Positions 41,547-50,207 of a stretch of DNA of 64,000 nucleotides are shown in pieces (the stretch's first letter is position 1; each line of letters opens with the position of its first letter). The notes under the pieces were generated by a model. That model saw only the letters and a list, made by a program, of their open reading frames with translations, did no database searches and had not been told where the DNA came from. The position numbers and the translations under genes were made by a program. The stretch lies in NCBI GenBank assembly GCA_964414425.1, contig CAYPWL010000008.1:25564-89563 (forward strand). The letters run 5' to 3'. The DNA is from GYS-P2D sp964414425 (GTDB lineage: Bacteria > Bacteroidota > Bacteroidia > Chitinophagales > Saprospiraceae).

Positions 41547-41842
41547 TTCATAATTTTCACACTATAATATCCCCATCCGACCAATTGACATTTGTTAGTT
41601 CATGTCATGCGTACAATTATGGTTGTATTGCATTTTTAGAATGGAAAGACCTTATAACTGTCTAAGGAGTATTCATCAATTTATTGGGTAGAATGACTCT
41701 GAGACGTTGAGGTCACTATGAACCTCTTTAAGTGCTGTTTCGGGATGCTCTTCGGATCTATCCGACGCACATGTGTTTAATTAAATATGGTAACAAAAGT
41801 AAAAGGACCGGCAATTTGATTGCTTGGTCCTTTTACTTTTGT
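41547..41842 (+). ncRNA. Candidate non-coding RNA of about 290 nt
   Basis: Between the permease and the convergent DUF4197 gene lie 385 bases without a supported gene. They hold a promoter-like sequence, then several hairpins (TGACAT/ATGTCA, TACAA/TTGTA, GAGGT/ACCTC, TCGGA-TCTA-TCCGA) and a 17-pair terminator stem. The arrangement is what a structured RNA gene would look like, although the hairpins are short. No Rfam family is recognised. Confidence 0.3.
41793..41842. terminator. Bidirectional intrinsic terminator with a 17-pair stem
   Basis: ACAAAAGTAAAAGGACC and GGTCCTTTTACTTTTGT form a perfect 17-pair stem, with an inner GCAAT/ATTGC extension in the loop. It ends both the plus-strand transcription and, read the other way, the DUF4197 gene at 41861. 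Confidence 0.92.
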
Positions 41843-41860
41843 ATTGTTTCGCAGTAGTAA

Positions 41861-42550
41861 TTAATCCTGCTTGGCAAATACCCGTTGCAGTAGCGGGGTT
41901 ACACGCTGAGATACGTCAGATCTTATACCAGCCTCCTTCTGTTCTACTAAGCTAAATAAGCCTTTAAGCGCTTCCTGAGTAACATAATCATCCAATCGTG
42001 GATTAGCATCTGCTAATAGAGGTATCCTATTGTAAGCATTAACCGCATCCTCCCAATAAGACACTGCATTAAACTTTTCTAATGACTCCAATAGCTCCGG
42101 TTGAAACTGACTATATAGTTGGTCAAATGTCTGCGCATGCAGAAACTCCGTTGCAGCATCATCCGCACCAGTAAGGATACTTAGGGCATCATTTATTGTT
42201 ATACTTTTTATGGCATCCAAAAATATTGGACCTGCTTTGGTCGCAGCATCTTCGGCAGCTCGATTGATTCTTTCGAGTACTATATTTTCAACATTACTAA
42301 ACCCAGGAATCACTTTGAGTTTGTCAGTGACCTGACGCGCTTCTTCTGGAAGTAAGATCTTGTAAGCAGACTTGAAGTAACCATCTTTAGCAGATAGAAA
42401 ATCTACCGCTTTACCCGTACCAAGATTGAGTGCTTGCTTAAGACCATTAGAGATATCAGCATTAGTAAGCGGTGTATCAATCAGATCTTCCAGTGAGGCT
42501 GGACATGCCATGAATGTGAGACTGAATAATAGAGGTAATAAATATTTCAT
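41861..42550 (-). CDS. DUF4197 lipoprotein
   Basis: The 229-residue product has a lipobox (FMAC, Cys16) and the DUF4197 pattern: ISNGLKQALNLGTGKAVDFLSAKDGYFKS, ILLPEEARQVTDKLKVIPGF, INRAAEDAATKAGPIFLDAIKSITINDALSILTGADDAATEFL and the helical C-terminus. It is an exported, mostly helical protein of unknown function found across Bacteroidota and Proteobacteria. A strong terminator follows its end. Confidence 0.92.
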   Translation of the reverse strand: MKYLLPLLFSLTFMACPASLEDLIDTPLTNADISNGLKQALNLGTGKAVDFLSAKDGYFKSAYKILLPEEARQVTDKLKVIPGFSNVENIVLERINRAAEDAATKAGPIFLDAIKSITINDALSILTGADDAATEFLHAQTFDQLYSQFQPELLESLEKFNAVSYWEDAVNAYNRIPLLADANPRLDDYVTQEALKGLFSLVEQKEAGIRSDVSQRVTPLLQRVFAKQD

Positions 42551-42612
42551 AATGAGTTATATGATTTTAAGAGATAACGTAGTAGGTCTAAGCCTTAATA
42601 GTTAGACGAATG

Positions 42613-42960
42613 TTAAACCTCTATAGTCACCTGAGCACGACCCACTTTCCCTTTTAGTGGGGGATTAGATTTGCTTAAAGTAATACGGACCTTTTGGACT
42701 ATGTGATCGGAGTTTTTAATCGCAGTAGCCATGTCGTAAGCTAATCCCTCAAGGAGCTGATATTTCTTTTGCATATGCTCCGTGATGATATTATGTGCGT
42801 GCTCGTAGTTGTAAGTGTTATCAATTTGGTCATTGGGATCTTGATCCATGGCGATATCGATATCTACGTCCACTTGAAAGTTGTTACCTATACGGCGCTC
42901 AAAATCATAATACCCATGGTAGGCATAAAATTTCATGTCCTTAAGAGATATGGTTGCCAT
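42613..42960 (-). CDS. folB: Dihydroneopterin aldolase
   Basis: The 115-residue enzyme of folate synthesis converts dihydroneopterin to 6-hydroxymethyl-dihydropterin. Family features are ISLKDMKFYAYHGYYDFERRIGNNFQVDVDIDI at the N-terminus (with the catalytic-site Glu in the FER segment), the NYEHAHNIITEHMQKKYQLLEGLAYDMATAI helix and the end KSNPPLKGKVGRAQVTI. It forms an octameric ring. It is divergent from the DinB-like gene, with about 110 bases between. Confidence 0.93.
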   Translation of the reverse strand: MATISLKDMKFYAYHGYYDFERRIGNNFQVDVDIDIAMDQDPNDQIDNTYNYEHAHNIITEHMQKKYQLLEGLAYDMATAIKNSDHIVQKVRITLSKSNPPLKGKVGRAQVTIEV

Positions 42961-43068
42961 CAGGTTCTATTTTTAAAATTTTGGCGTAAGATAGTCCAAC
43001 ACAGCCAATATTATAGATATGCGGAGCGCCGAGAGTTCGTAAATTTAACATGAATAAAAATACGAGCT

Positions 43069-43539
43069 ATGAGCCCAATAGATTATCTAAAAAATGCACC
43101 AACACTACTTAAAAACCTCAGCGCCGACGCTGAGCCGAGTTTTGGCTTAATGACACCGCAGCACATGGTCGAGCATCTGATCTGGGTAACTAAATCATCT
43201 ATCAAAGACATGGGGCCCCCACCACCGATGGAGGAGATTCCTGTAGGAGCGCAAAAATTCATGGCTTTTATCAATTCGGGTAAGCCTATGCAGTACAGAC
43301 CATCAGATAAGACTAAGGCTGACTTGCCAGCCTTGCGTATGTCATCACTTGAGGATGCTACTGCTGAGCTTAGCAATGCTATAGATCGGATAGTCAATGA
43401 CTACGACAACAGAGGAGATAAGCCATATTATAATCCTATGATGGGCGTGATTGCTCCGGACATGATGTTGTCATTTCACATGAGGCATTACCAACATCAT
43501 CTGGAGGCACAATTTGGGTTGACTACTGATGCCGCATAG
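43069..43539 (+). CDS. DinB/DUF1569-like protein
   Basis: The 156-residue protein has helical segments with histidines in the pattern of DinB-fold proteins: FGLMTPQHMVEHLIWVTKSSIKDM near the start and FHMRHYQHHLEAQFGL at the end, which could supply a metal site. DUF1569 proteins have the same arrangement. The function is unknown; DinB-fold members include thiol transferases with metal-dependent activity. The family call is from the pattern only. Confidence 0.55.
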   Translation: MSPIDYLKNAPTLLKNLSADAEPSFGLMTPQHMVEHLIWVTKSSIKDMGPPPPMEEIPVGAQKFMAFINSGKPMQYRPSDKTKADLPALRMSSLEDATAELSNAIDRIVNDYDNRGDKPYYNPMMGVIAPDMMLSFHMRHYQHHLEAQFGLTTDAA

Positions 43540-43543
43540 TTGA

Positions 43544-43569
43544 TGAATAAGAGAACATAGGCTTATTCA
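43544..43569. repeat. Hairpin between convergent genes
   Basis: TGAATAAG and CTTATTCA form eight pairs around a ten-base loop, overlapping the stop codon of the MBL gene. There is no T tract, so it is a weak terminator at best. Confidence 0.35.
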
Positions 43570-44444
43570 GTAGAAAGAGAATTATAAAATATCTCTACTA
43601 AGCGCTCTGAGTTAATAAAGCCCCAAGCGAGTTCCTCGTAACCTTCGACGACAACGCTGACGTCGACGCCTTCTAAACCCTTACCCATAGTTATAAATGC
43701 GTTGACACGAGTGCGTATATCCTTGAGCATATGTAGGTACGCTTCTAAATCGGCCTTGTTAGCCATGGGTCCATGGCCTGGGATGATCTGAGTTTGCTCG
43801 TCAACCATAAGTAGGGCAGCACTCACAGCATCGATAGCGCCATTTACAGATCCACCGGAATTGAGGTCTATATAGGGAAATCTCTTATTGAAGAAGCAAT
43901 CGCCCATATGCAGTACATTTTCTTTTGGCATCCAGATGAAAGCATCACCATCAGTGTGCGCATGGTCTACGTGTATTGCATGGAGCTCGACACCACTAAA
44001 GTATAGTTGTAGGTCCTCACCATAGGTGATAACTGGTAGCGCTCCCGCTGGTGATGGAGGAACAACTCTATCCCCTCGAGTATACTCAGTACTCATACGC
44101 TCTCTTACATTCTTATGGGCGATGATTGTTGCGCCTTCGGTACCAAATGTTTCATTACCGCCGGTATGATCGCCATGCCAGTGCGTATTGGCCACATAGG
44201 CGATAGGTCCATCATTAAGTTCCTTTACTTTTGCCTTAATCTTATCTGCCAGTGGTGCAAACTGATCATCTATGAGCAGTGCTCCATCCTCTCCAATGAT
44301 TAGGCCGATATTCCCACCCGATCCTTCGAGCATATAGACGTGATCAGTGAGGTGTGTCTCGGTAATCGTGACATCATCAAATCGGGATTGAGCAAAGCTC
44401 AGGCTACCCATAATTAAGAATAACAAGACTGTTGACAAGCGCAT
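43563..44444 (-). CDS. MBL-fold metallo-hydrolase (exported)
   Basis: The start at 44444 gives 293 residues with a clear signal peptide (MRLSTVLLFLIMGSLSFAQ); a frame nine codons longer lacks one at its N-terminus. The zinc motif is THWHGDHTGG (about residues 88-97), with HAHTDGDAF (third His) and GDCFF (Asp), IIPGHGPM (last His). The set fits class B beta-lactamase-like hydrolases such as the SoxH/quinoprotein relay group. Whether it cleaves beta-lactams cannot be said; the substrate is open. Exported to the periplasm. Confidence 0.9.
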   Translation of the reverse strand: MRLSTVLLFLIMGSLSFAQSRFDDVTITETHLTDHVYMLEGSGGNIGLIIGEDGALLIDDQFAPLADKIKAKVKELNDGPIAYVANTHWHGDHTGGNETFGTEGATIIAHKNVRERMSTEYTRGDRVVPPSPAGALPVITYGEDLQLYFSGVELHAIHVDHAHTDGDAFIWMPKENVLHMGDCFFNKRFPYIDLNSGGSVNGAIDAVSAALLMVDEQTQIIPGHGPMANKADLEAYLHMLKDIRTRVNAFITMGKGLEGVDVSVVVEGYEELAWGFINSERLVEIFYNSLSTE

Positions 44445-44492
44445 AGCGGTATCTATTTCTAATGGCATCAACGAAATTTAATGGATGGTTGT

Positions 44493-45728
44493 TTACGAAT
44501 GGATAGGCTCAGTAGCTTTAGCCAGCTTCATGGGAACAGCGATACACTTTTTCTCCATGTAATTAGCGATCTCGTGGATTAGAGATTGAGTCTCGGTAGG
44601 CAACTCTGCTATGGCGTCTTGATAGACACTGTTCAGTGCACGCTCTTTTACCTTTTTTATTTCTATAGGAAGGGCGCCGAATGTACGCTCAATCTTACGG
44701 CGATGCCATAACTGTTTGAATTCGTCGAGGTAGCTATTGAGGATGATACGAGCTGCAGCAATGTTGCCACTTCTTTTACGGAGATTTTCGTCCGCAAGGC
44801 TTCGGACGGAGTCGATGCTGATGTAATCTACGAGCTCTAACTGGCTCACGTCTTTAGTGATATTCTGCGGGATGGCCAGATCTACAATTACTTTTTTCTC
44901 GGAGTCTTGACAGAGACGTTGATATACCTGTCCGTCAATTACGGGTTCTTGTGACGCCGTACAAGTGAATATGCAATCAAACCCTTCGCTATAATTCTTA
45001 AGCTCATTAAGGTGTAAGGCTTTGGCGCCAAGTTCTTCAGACAACTTGAGTGCATTGTCAAATGTGCGATTGAATATGACTATATTCCGGTATCCATATT
45101 TCTTTAGAAACCTGCCGACAGTAGTATTAGTCTCTCCAGAGCCAATCATTAATATGCGCGCACTTTGATCGATCTGTCGAGTTAAGAAGGATTGTATCGC
45201 TAATGAAACCACTGATACAGGACGTGCTCCGATAGCCGTATTAGTATAGACATCTTTGGCAGCCTTGACGACCATTTTTTCTACAAGTCTCATGTGATCT
45301 TTACATAAGCCATGTACTCGGCATTGATCATAAGCTTCTCGGAACTGTCTGAAGATCTCTCGCTCTCCAACCACTAACGAGTCTATAGAAGAGCACACCT
45401 CATAGATATGACTGATCGCATCAATCCCTTCATAGAAGCGGACCAACTGATCCATACTGTGATGATGGGTCTTAGATAATGCGGGATTGATAAAGCAGAA
45501 TAGATCTTCACAGTGTTGCTTACTGAATTCTTGCTCTCCGTAGAAGAAGAATATCACTCTATTACATGTCGCCAGATAGATGAGCTCTTCCTGGCCAAAA
45601 CGATTTTTCAATTCATGTAACTTACCATACAACTCATGCTGATCCCTGTGAGCCACCACGAAGTGCTTCAGATCCTCAGTGTTGAGCTGTTTATGCGTGA
45701 TAGTTACTAAACGAAAGTCCTTAATCAT
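44493..45728 (-). CDS. hemA: Glutamyl-tRNA reductase
   Basis: The ATG at 45728 gives 411 residues; nine more codons are possible upstream but lack family similarity. The enzyme reduces glutamyl-tRNA to glutamate-1-semialdehyde, the first step of haem synthesis. The catalytic Cys is in IYLATCNRVIFF, and VVGEREIFRQFREAYDQC, GARPVSVVSLAIQ, ARILMIGSGETNTTVGRFLKKYGYRNIVIFNRT (NADPH binding) and the C-terminal dimerisation helices are present. The N-terminus differs slightly from the usual GxNHKTAP form (VTITHKQLNTEDL), as in other Bacteroidota. A structured leader with a terminator lies upstream. Confidence 0.94.
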   Translation of the reverse strand: MIKDFRLVTITHKQLNTEDLKHFVVAHRDQHELYGKLHELKNRFGQEELIYLATCNRVIFFFYGEQEFSKQHCEDLFCFINPALSKTHHHSMDQLVRFYEGIDAISHIYEVCSSIDSLVVGEREIFRQFREAYDQCRVHGLCKDHMRLVEKMVVKAAKDVYTNTAIGARPVSVVSLAIQSFLTRQIDQSARILMIGSGETNTTVGRFLKKYGYRNIVIFNRTFDNALKLSEELGAKALHLNELKNYSEGFDCIFTCTASQEPVIDGQVYQRLCQDSEKKVIVDLAIPQNITKDVSQLELVDYISIDSVRSLADENLRKRSGNIAAARIILNSYLDEFKQLWHRRKIERTFGALPIEIKKVKERALNSVYQDAIAELPTETQSLIHEIANYMEKKCIAVPMKLAKATEPIHS

Positions 45729-45811
45729 TCGATAGTAAAGGTATGATATCGGCATTATGTTATTGTCATGATAATGTCATGGCAGTAGCTCAGTTGACCA
45801 CTTGATGGCAT

Positions 45812-45842
45812 AAAAAAAGGAAAGACAGTGAATACTGCTTCC
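45812..45842 (-). terminator. Intrinsic terminator upstream of hemA
   Basis: Read on the minus strand, GGAAGCAGT pairs with ACTGTCTTTCC (with two one-base bulges and one G-T pair) around an ATTC loop, followed by seven Ts. It lies between the structured region and the hemA start. Confidence 0.7.
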
Positions 45843-45935
45843 CTTAGAAATGTATGTTTGCCCATAACCCTGGATCGGGTCTATCTCAGTTCGTTATAGG
45901 AGGTGTTCTTTCCTCTGAGATACCCTTGAGACTAT
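45812..45935 (-). ncRNA. Structured leader or small RNA upstream of hemA, ending in a terminator
   Basis: On the minus strand, in order: TATCTCAG and CTGAGATA form an eight-pair stem (plus-strand 45882-45889 and 45915-45922) that can extend by three G-C pairs past a two-base bulge; an ACCC/GGGT hairpin uses part of the same bases, so the two structures compete; then a hairpin (45819-45842) and seven Ts (45812-45818) form an intrinsic terminator. hemA starts 84 bases further on. It could be an attenuator or riboswitch for hemA, or a free RNA such as a 6S-like RNA. It matches no riboswitch class I know. Confidence 0.45.
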
Positions 45936-46104
45936 ACAAAACCGTATGCGTCACTTTATTTGGTTAGAGAATAGTGTTAAATGTTTTACACTTGAGATTG
46001 TTATGAACATCGAAGCGGTAATACAGAGGGTGCTCAATCACGAGCTAATTTCACATACGATGGAAATTAATGACTGCCAGACAGCTCGAAAGTTCAATTA
46101 ACCC

Positions 46105-46112
46105 TAATTTTG
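46105..46112 (+). promoter_or_regulatory. Probable -7 element of the aspS promoter
   Basis: TAATTTTG matches TAnnTTTG and lies 26 bases before the aspS start at 46139, giving a short leader. The -33 element is not clear. Confidence 0.45.
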
Positions 46113-46138
46113 CAGACTCATATTAAAAACAAATAGAT

Positions 46139-47905
46139 ATGTATAGATCGCATGATTGTGGAGCCTTAAGAATGGATCATGTAGGAACCTCGGTTACCTT
46201 AAGTGGTTGGCTACAAGTCAGTAGAGACTTTGGTGGGATGACATTCATGGATATGAGGGATCGATATGGGATCACGCAGATTGTATTTAATATGGAAGAT
46301 GATGCCGCCCTATGTGAGCGTGCCCGCAAGTTGGGTCGTGAGGATGTCATCAAGATTACGGGCACAGTACGAGAGCGTAGTAATAAGAATCCTAATAGAC
46401 CCACAGGAGATATCGAGATCGAAGTGAAGACGCTTGACGTACTCAATGAATCGCTCGTGCCACCATTTACGATTGAGGATGAGACTGACGGTGGCGATGA
46501 TCTACGCATGAAGTATAGATACCTCGATATACGTCGTAATCCAGTCAGAGATAATCTGATCTTCAGATCTAAGCTTGCCATAGAGACCCGTAAGTACCTG
46601 GATGGCCAAAACTTTATAGAAGTAGAGACACCGGTATTAATTAAGAGTACCCCTGAGGGAGCGAGGGACTTTGTGGTCCCAAGCAGGATGAATCCAGGCC
46701 AGTTTTATGCATTACCGCAGTCACCTCAGACATTTAAGCAGATCTTGATGGTGGCAGGTATGGATCGATACTTCCAGATCGTCAAGTGTTTTAGAGACGA
46801 GGATTTAAGAGCAGACAGACAGCCTGAGTTTACGCAGATAGACTGCGAGATGAGCTTCGTAACTCGAGATGAGGTCTTAGCAACATTTGAGGGATTGACT
46901 AAGTATCTCTTCAAGACACTTAAGGATATCGATCTTCCTGACTTCCCATTGATGTCATATGATGACGCTATTTTGAAGTATGGTAGTGATAAGCCAGATG
47001 TACGCTTTGATATGCAGTTTGTTGAGCTTAACGACGTGGCACAGAATAAAGGTTTTAGTGTATTTGATAGTGCAGAGCTCGTAGTAGGGATCTGTGCTAC
47101 AGGCCAAGCCTCAGAGTATAGTAATAAGGATATTAAAAAACTTACCGAGTGGATGCAGAGGCCACAGATCGGCGCCAAAGGTTTAGTCTATGTAAAAGTA
47201 GAGGAGGGCGGTACCTTCAAGTCGTCAGTAGGTAAGTTCTTTGACGATGCAGCCCTACAGACATGGGCTGATAAGATGGGTGCCCAAGAGGGTGATATGA
47301 TGCTCATCCTGTCAGGAGAAGCTGAAAAGACTCGCAAACAACTCAATGAGCTCAGACTGGAGATGGGCCGCCGTATGGGACTGATGGATCCAACTGTGTT
47401 TAAGCCACTATGGGTAGTCGACTTTCCATTATTAGAGTGGGATGAGGACACGGAGCGATTTCATGCTATGCACCATCCATTTACCTCACCTAAAAAAGCA
47501 GATGAGGACCGGATGATGACAGGGGATCACGATACGATGAAATCTCTAAAGGCGGATGCTTATGATCTGGTTATCAATGGTGTGGAGATAGGTGGTGGTT
47601 CTATCAGAATACACGATCGCCAGCTACAATCTAAGAACTTTGATTTGCTCGGATTTACCAAGGAAGAAGCCGAGGCACAGTTTGGATTCTTACTCGGAGC
47701 ATTTGAATTTGGTGCTCCGCCACATGGTGGGATTGCCTTCGGATTTGACAGGCTTTGTGCGGTTATGAACGGGGTGAACTCCATCCGTGATTTTATAGCA
47801 TTTCCAAAAAATAATCAAGGACGCGATATGATGATCGACGCTCCAAGCCCTATTGCGGATGAGCAATATGATGAACTGGCACTGAAGAGCACTGTAATAG
47901 AATAA
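46139..47905 (+). CDS. aspS: Aspartyl-tRNA synthetase
   Basis: The 588-residue class II synthetase charges tRNA-Asp. The N-terminal OB-fold anticodon domain (CGALRMDHVGTSVTLSGWLQVSRDFGGMTFMDMRDRYGITQIVF) is followed by motif 1 (IETRKYLDGQNFIEVETPVLIKSTPEGARDFVVP), motif 2 (FRDEDLRADRQPEFTQIDCEMSFV), the bacterial-type GAD insertion domain (about residues 290-420) and motif 3 (GGIAFGFDRLCAVM). It is a normal bacterial AspRS. It is the first gene after the 410-base spacer downstream of hemA. Confidence 0.97.
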   Translation: MYRSHDCGALRMDHVGTSVTLSGWLQVSRDFGGMTFMDMRDRYGITQIVFNMEDDAALCERARKLGREDVIKITGTVRERSNKNPNRPTGDIEIEVKTLDVLNESLVPPFTIEDETDGGDDLRMKYRYLDIRRNPVRDNLIFRSKLAIETRKYLDGQNFIEVETPVLIKSTPEGARDFVVPSRMNPGQFYALPQSPQTFKQILMVAGMDRYFQIVKCFRDEDLRADRQPEFTQIDCEMSFVTRDEVLATFEGLTKYLFKTLKDIDLPDFPLMSYDDAILKYGSDKPDVRFDMQFVELNDVAQNKGFSVFDSAELVVGICATGQASEYSNKDIKKLTEWMQRPQIGAKGLVYVKVEEGGTFKSSVGKFFDDAALQTWADKMGAQEGDMMLILSGEAEKTRKQLNELRLEMGRRMGLMDPTVFKPLWVVDFPLLEWDEDTERFHAMHHPFTSPKKADEDRMMTGDHDTMKSLKADAYDLVINGVEIGGGSIRIHDRQLQSKNFDLLGFTKEEAEAQFGFLLGAFEFGAPPHGGIAFGFDRLCAVMNGVNSIRDFIAFPKNNQGRDMMIDAPSPIADEQYDELALKSTVIE

Positions 47906-47998
47906 TAGGGTAGAAACTCAGAATCTGATGGTTAAAAGTCAGATAAGTTTCAACTAAAGGATGCTTTCTTTATTTTGCTTACTTAGTTTTATCTATTA

Positions 47999-49417
47999 AT
48001 GAGCAAAGGAGTCATACGTACGATTATTGTCTTAATGAGTATTGCTTTACTCGGTATCACGGTCATCCAGTATGTATGGCTCAAGAGAGGTACTAAGCTC
48101 AATGCCAAGAACTTTGATGACAAGGTAACTTTAGCACTCAATCGGGTTAAGCAACAACTGGAGGATGATGCAAGTTCTGTCGAAAGCTTCTCACAGTATT
48201 ACAATAAGGGCCTAAATAATAAATCTGGAATAGGTATTTCTGATGCCATCAGAAGAAACTATCGTACAGACATCTTGGAGAACAATATTAGCTTTGGCAA
48301 ATGGGCTCTGGATCCGCAAACTGCTTTCCTTGGTATCAACAAAGATGATCTGGAGTTATATCTCAAGAACTCTCTTATAGATCAGGGGATAGATCTTAAT
48401 CATGAATATGGAGCATTTTCTAATCAGGCTCAAGATTTTACCATCACTAATGGCACGTATAATGTCGTGAGCATGGTCCCCAATGCAGAAAAACAATTCA
48501 GCGAAGGTGGACAAATCCAAAACCTATATGAGTCAGAGTATCGGATCAATCTATTTAACGTAGATGAAGAAACTTCGCCCGGACTACTAAAAGTGTTTTT
48601 TCCGCGCAAGCAGTCATATCTTCTCTCTGAGATACTACCCTCATTGATCGCTTCTATTGTGTTTACAGGGCTGATCCTATTCTGTTTTATCTATACGATC
48701 ACGATCATACTTACTCAGAAGAAGGTGTCTATTATGAAGACCGACTTTATAAACAACATGACACACGAGTTTAAGACGCCTATTGCCACCATTTCATTAG
48801 CAGCGGACTCTATCGATAGTGATATGATCATCAATAGTCCTCCGAAGATCAAGCGATTTGCGGGCATCATAAAAGAAGAGAATAAGCGGATGCTCGCTCA
48901 GGTAGAAAAAGTGCTACAGATTGCCAAGTTAGATAAGGATGATATACAACTGAAGATTATTAATATCGACGTCAATGAGTTGGCTCATATGGCAGCAGAG
49001 CATACGGGTTTAAAGGTTAACGCACGAGGAGGAACAATCCAGACTTTTTTAAAAAGCACAAATCCCATCATCGAAGGAGATAAAAATCACATTAATAATG
49101 TGATCCATAATCTCTTGGATAACGCTAATAAATACTCTAAAGAAAAACCCGAAATAACACTTGAAACAAGGGACGCCAAAGGCGGAGTAGAGATCATAGT
49201 CAGCGACAAAGGAATCGGTATGACCAAGGATGATTCTCATCGAATCTTTGAGAAGTTCTATAGAGTTAGTACGGGGAATGTACACGATGTCAAGGGCTTT
49301 GGATTGGGATTAAGTTATGTAAAAGCCATAGTGGATGCACACAAGGGAAACGTCCGTGTGCGCAGTTCCCTAGGCGAGGGCAGCACTTTTGTTATATTTT
49401 TACCAGATAAAAGGTGA
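47999..49417 (+). CDS. Sensor histidine kinase
   Basis: The 472-residue kinase has an N-terminal membrane helix (about residues 8-27), a periplasmic sensor region with no recognised domain (about 30-210), a second membrane helix (about 216-240), the dimerisation domain with the phospho-acceptor His in MTHEFKTPIATISLAADSI (H256), and the ATPase domain (N box HNLLDNANKYSKEKPE, G1 DKGIGMT, F box FEKFYRV, G2 GFGLGLSYVKAIV). It forms a pair with the OmpR-type regulator encoded 45 bases downstream, as in the RprX/RprY systems of the phylum. Confidence 0.95.
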   Translation: MSKGVIRTIIVLMSIALLGITVIQYVWLKRGTKLNAKNFDDKVTLALNRVKQQLEDDASSVESFSQYYNKGLNNKSGIGISDAIRRNYRTDILENNISFGKWALDPQTAFLGINKDDLELYLKNSLIDQGIDLNHEYGAFSNQAQDFTITNGTYNVVSMVPNAEKQFSEGGQIQNLYESEYRINLFNVDEETSPGLLKVFFPRKQSYLLSEILPSLIASIVFTGLILFCFIYTITIILTQKKVSIMKTDFINNMTHEFKTPIATISLAADSIDSDMIINSPPKIKRFAGIIKEENKRMLAQVEKVLQIAKLDKDDIQLKIINIDVNELAHMAAEHTGLKVNARGGTIQTFLKSTNPIIEGDKNHINNVIHNLLDNANKYSKEKPEITLETRDAKGGVEIIVSDKGIGMTKDDSHRIFEKFYRVSTGNVHDVKGFGLGLSYVKAIVDAHKGNVRVRSSLGEGSTFVIFLPDKR

Positions 49418-49462
49418 CGCATCATAGGATGTCCGTCATATAAGCATTAACTATAGTAATAC

Positions 49463-50182
49463 ATGATGGGTCAAAAAATTCTATTAGTAGAGGACGATCG
49501 CAATTTTGGAGACGTCCTCAAGTCCTATTTAGAGATGCACGATTTTGATGTAACTCTAGCTACAGACGGCGAAGAAGGATGGGAGACGTACAAGAAAGGC
49601 AAATTTGATTTGCATATACTAGACGTTATGATGCCCAAAAAAGATGGATTTACTTTAGGTAAAGAGATCAAAGAGCATAATAGCGCTGCGCCCCTAATTT
49701 ATCTCACAGCCAAAGCACTAAAAGAAGACGTGATCGACGGCTTCAAAATTGGGGCTGATGATTATATCACCAAGCCTTTTAACTCAGAAGAATTACTATA
49801 TAGAGTACAAGCCATCTTAAAAAGAAGTGGAGATGCACCAAAGCCAGAGGAGAATAAAAAGGAATTTGAATTAGGACACTACCATTTCAACTATCCATTA
49901 CGTATCCTGACGTACAAAAATGGTGACGAAGTACACAAAGACAAATTATCTCCTAAGGAAGCACATCTACTAAGGTTATTCTGTCTCCATAAAAATGAAG
50001 TGCTCTCAAGATCTGTGGCCTTAACAGAGATCTGGGAAGAAGATAATTACTTCACCGCACGAAGTATGGACGTATTCGTAACTAAGCTGCGTAAATACTT
50101 GAAGAAGGACGACAATCTTGAGATCGTCAATATCCACGGAAATGGATTTAGATTAATAGACAAAAGAGAAGTAGAGGACTAA
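49463..50182 (+). CDS. OmpR-family response regulator
   Basis: The 239-residue regulator has a receiver domain (acidic pair in VEDDRN, phospho-acceptor D54 in HILDVMMP, Lys in YITKPF) and a winged-helix DNA-binding domain (about 130-235, with LSPKEAHLLRLFCLHKNEVLSR, TARSMDVFVTKLRKYLKKD and IHGNGFRL). It would be phosphorylated by the kinase encoded just before it and regulate transcription. The gene order and sizes match RprXY-type systems. Confidence 0.95.
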   Translation: MMGQKILLVEDDRNFGDVLKSYLEMHDFDVTLATDGEEGWETYKKGKFDLHILDVMMPKKDGFTLGKEIKEHNSAAPLIYLTAKALKEDVIDGFKIGADDYITKPFNSEELLYRVQAILKRSGDAPKPEENKKEFELGHYHFNYPLRILTYKNGDEVHKDKLSPKEAHLLRLFCLHKNEVLSRSVALTEIWEEDNYFTARSMDVFVTKLRKYLKKDDNLEIVNIHGNGFRLIDKREVED

Positions 50183-50207
50183 TTACTAATTCTCTACTAT
50201 TATCTTA

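Noticed and set aside
41447..41665. Plus-strand frame of 72 residues after the permease
   Set aside because: It begins inside the permease end in another frame, has no ribosome site and no recognisable content.
45812..45935. Cobalamin, TPP, SAM or fluoride riboswitch before hemA
   Set aside because: None of the conserved core sequences of these classes is present in either direction.
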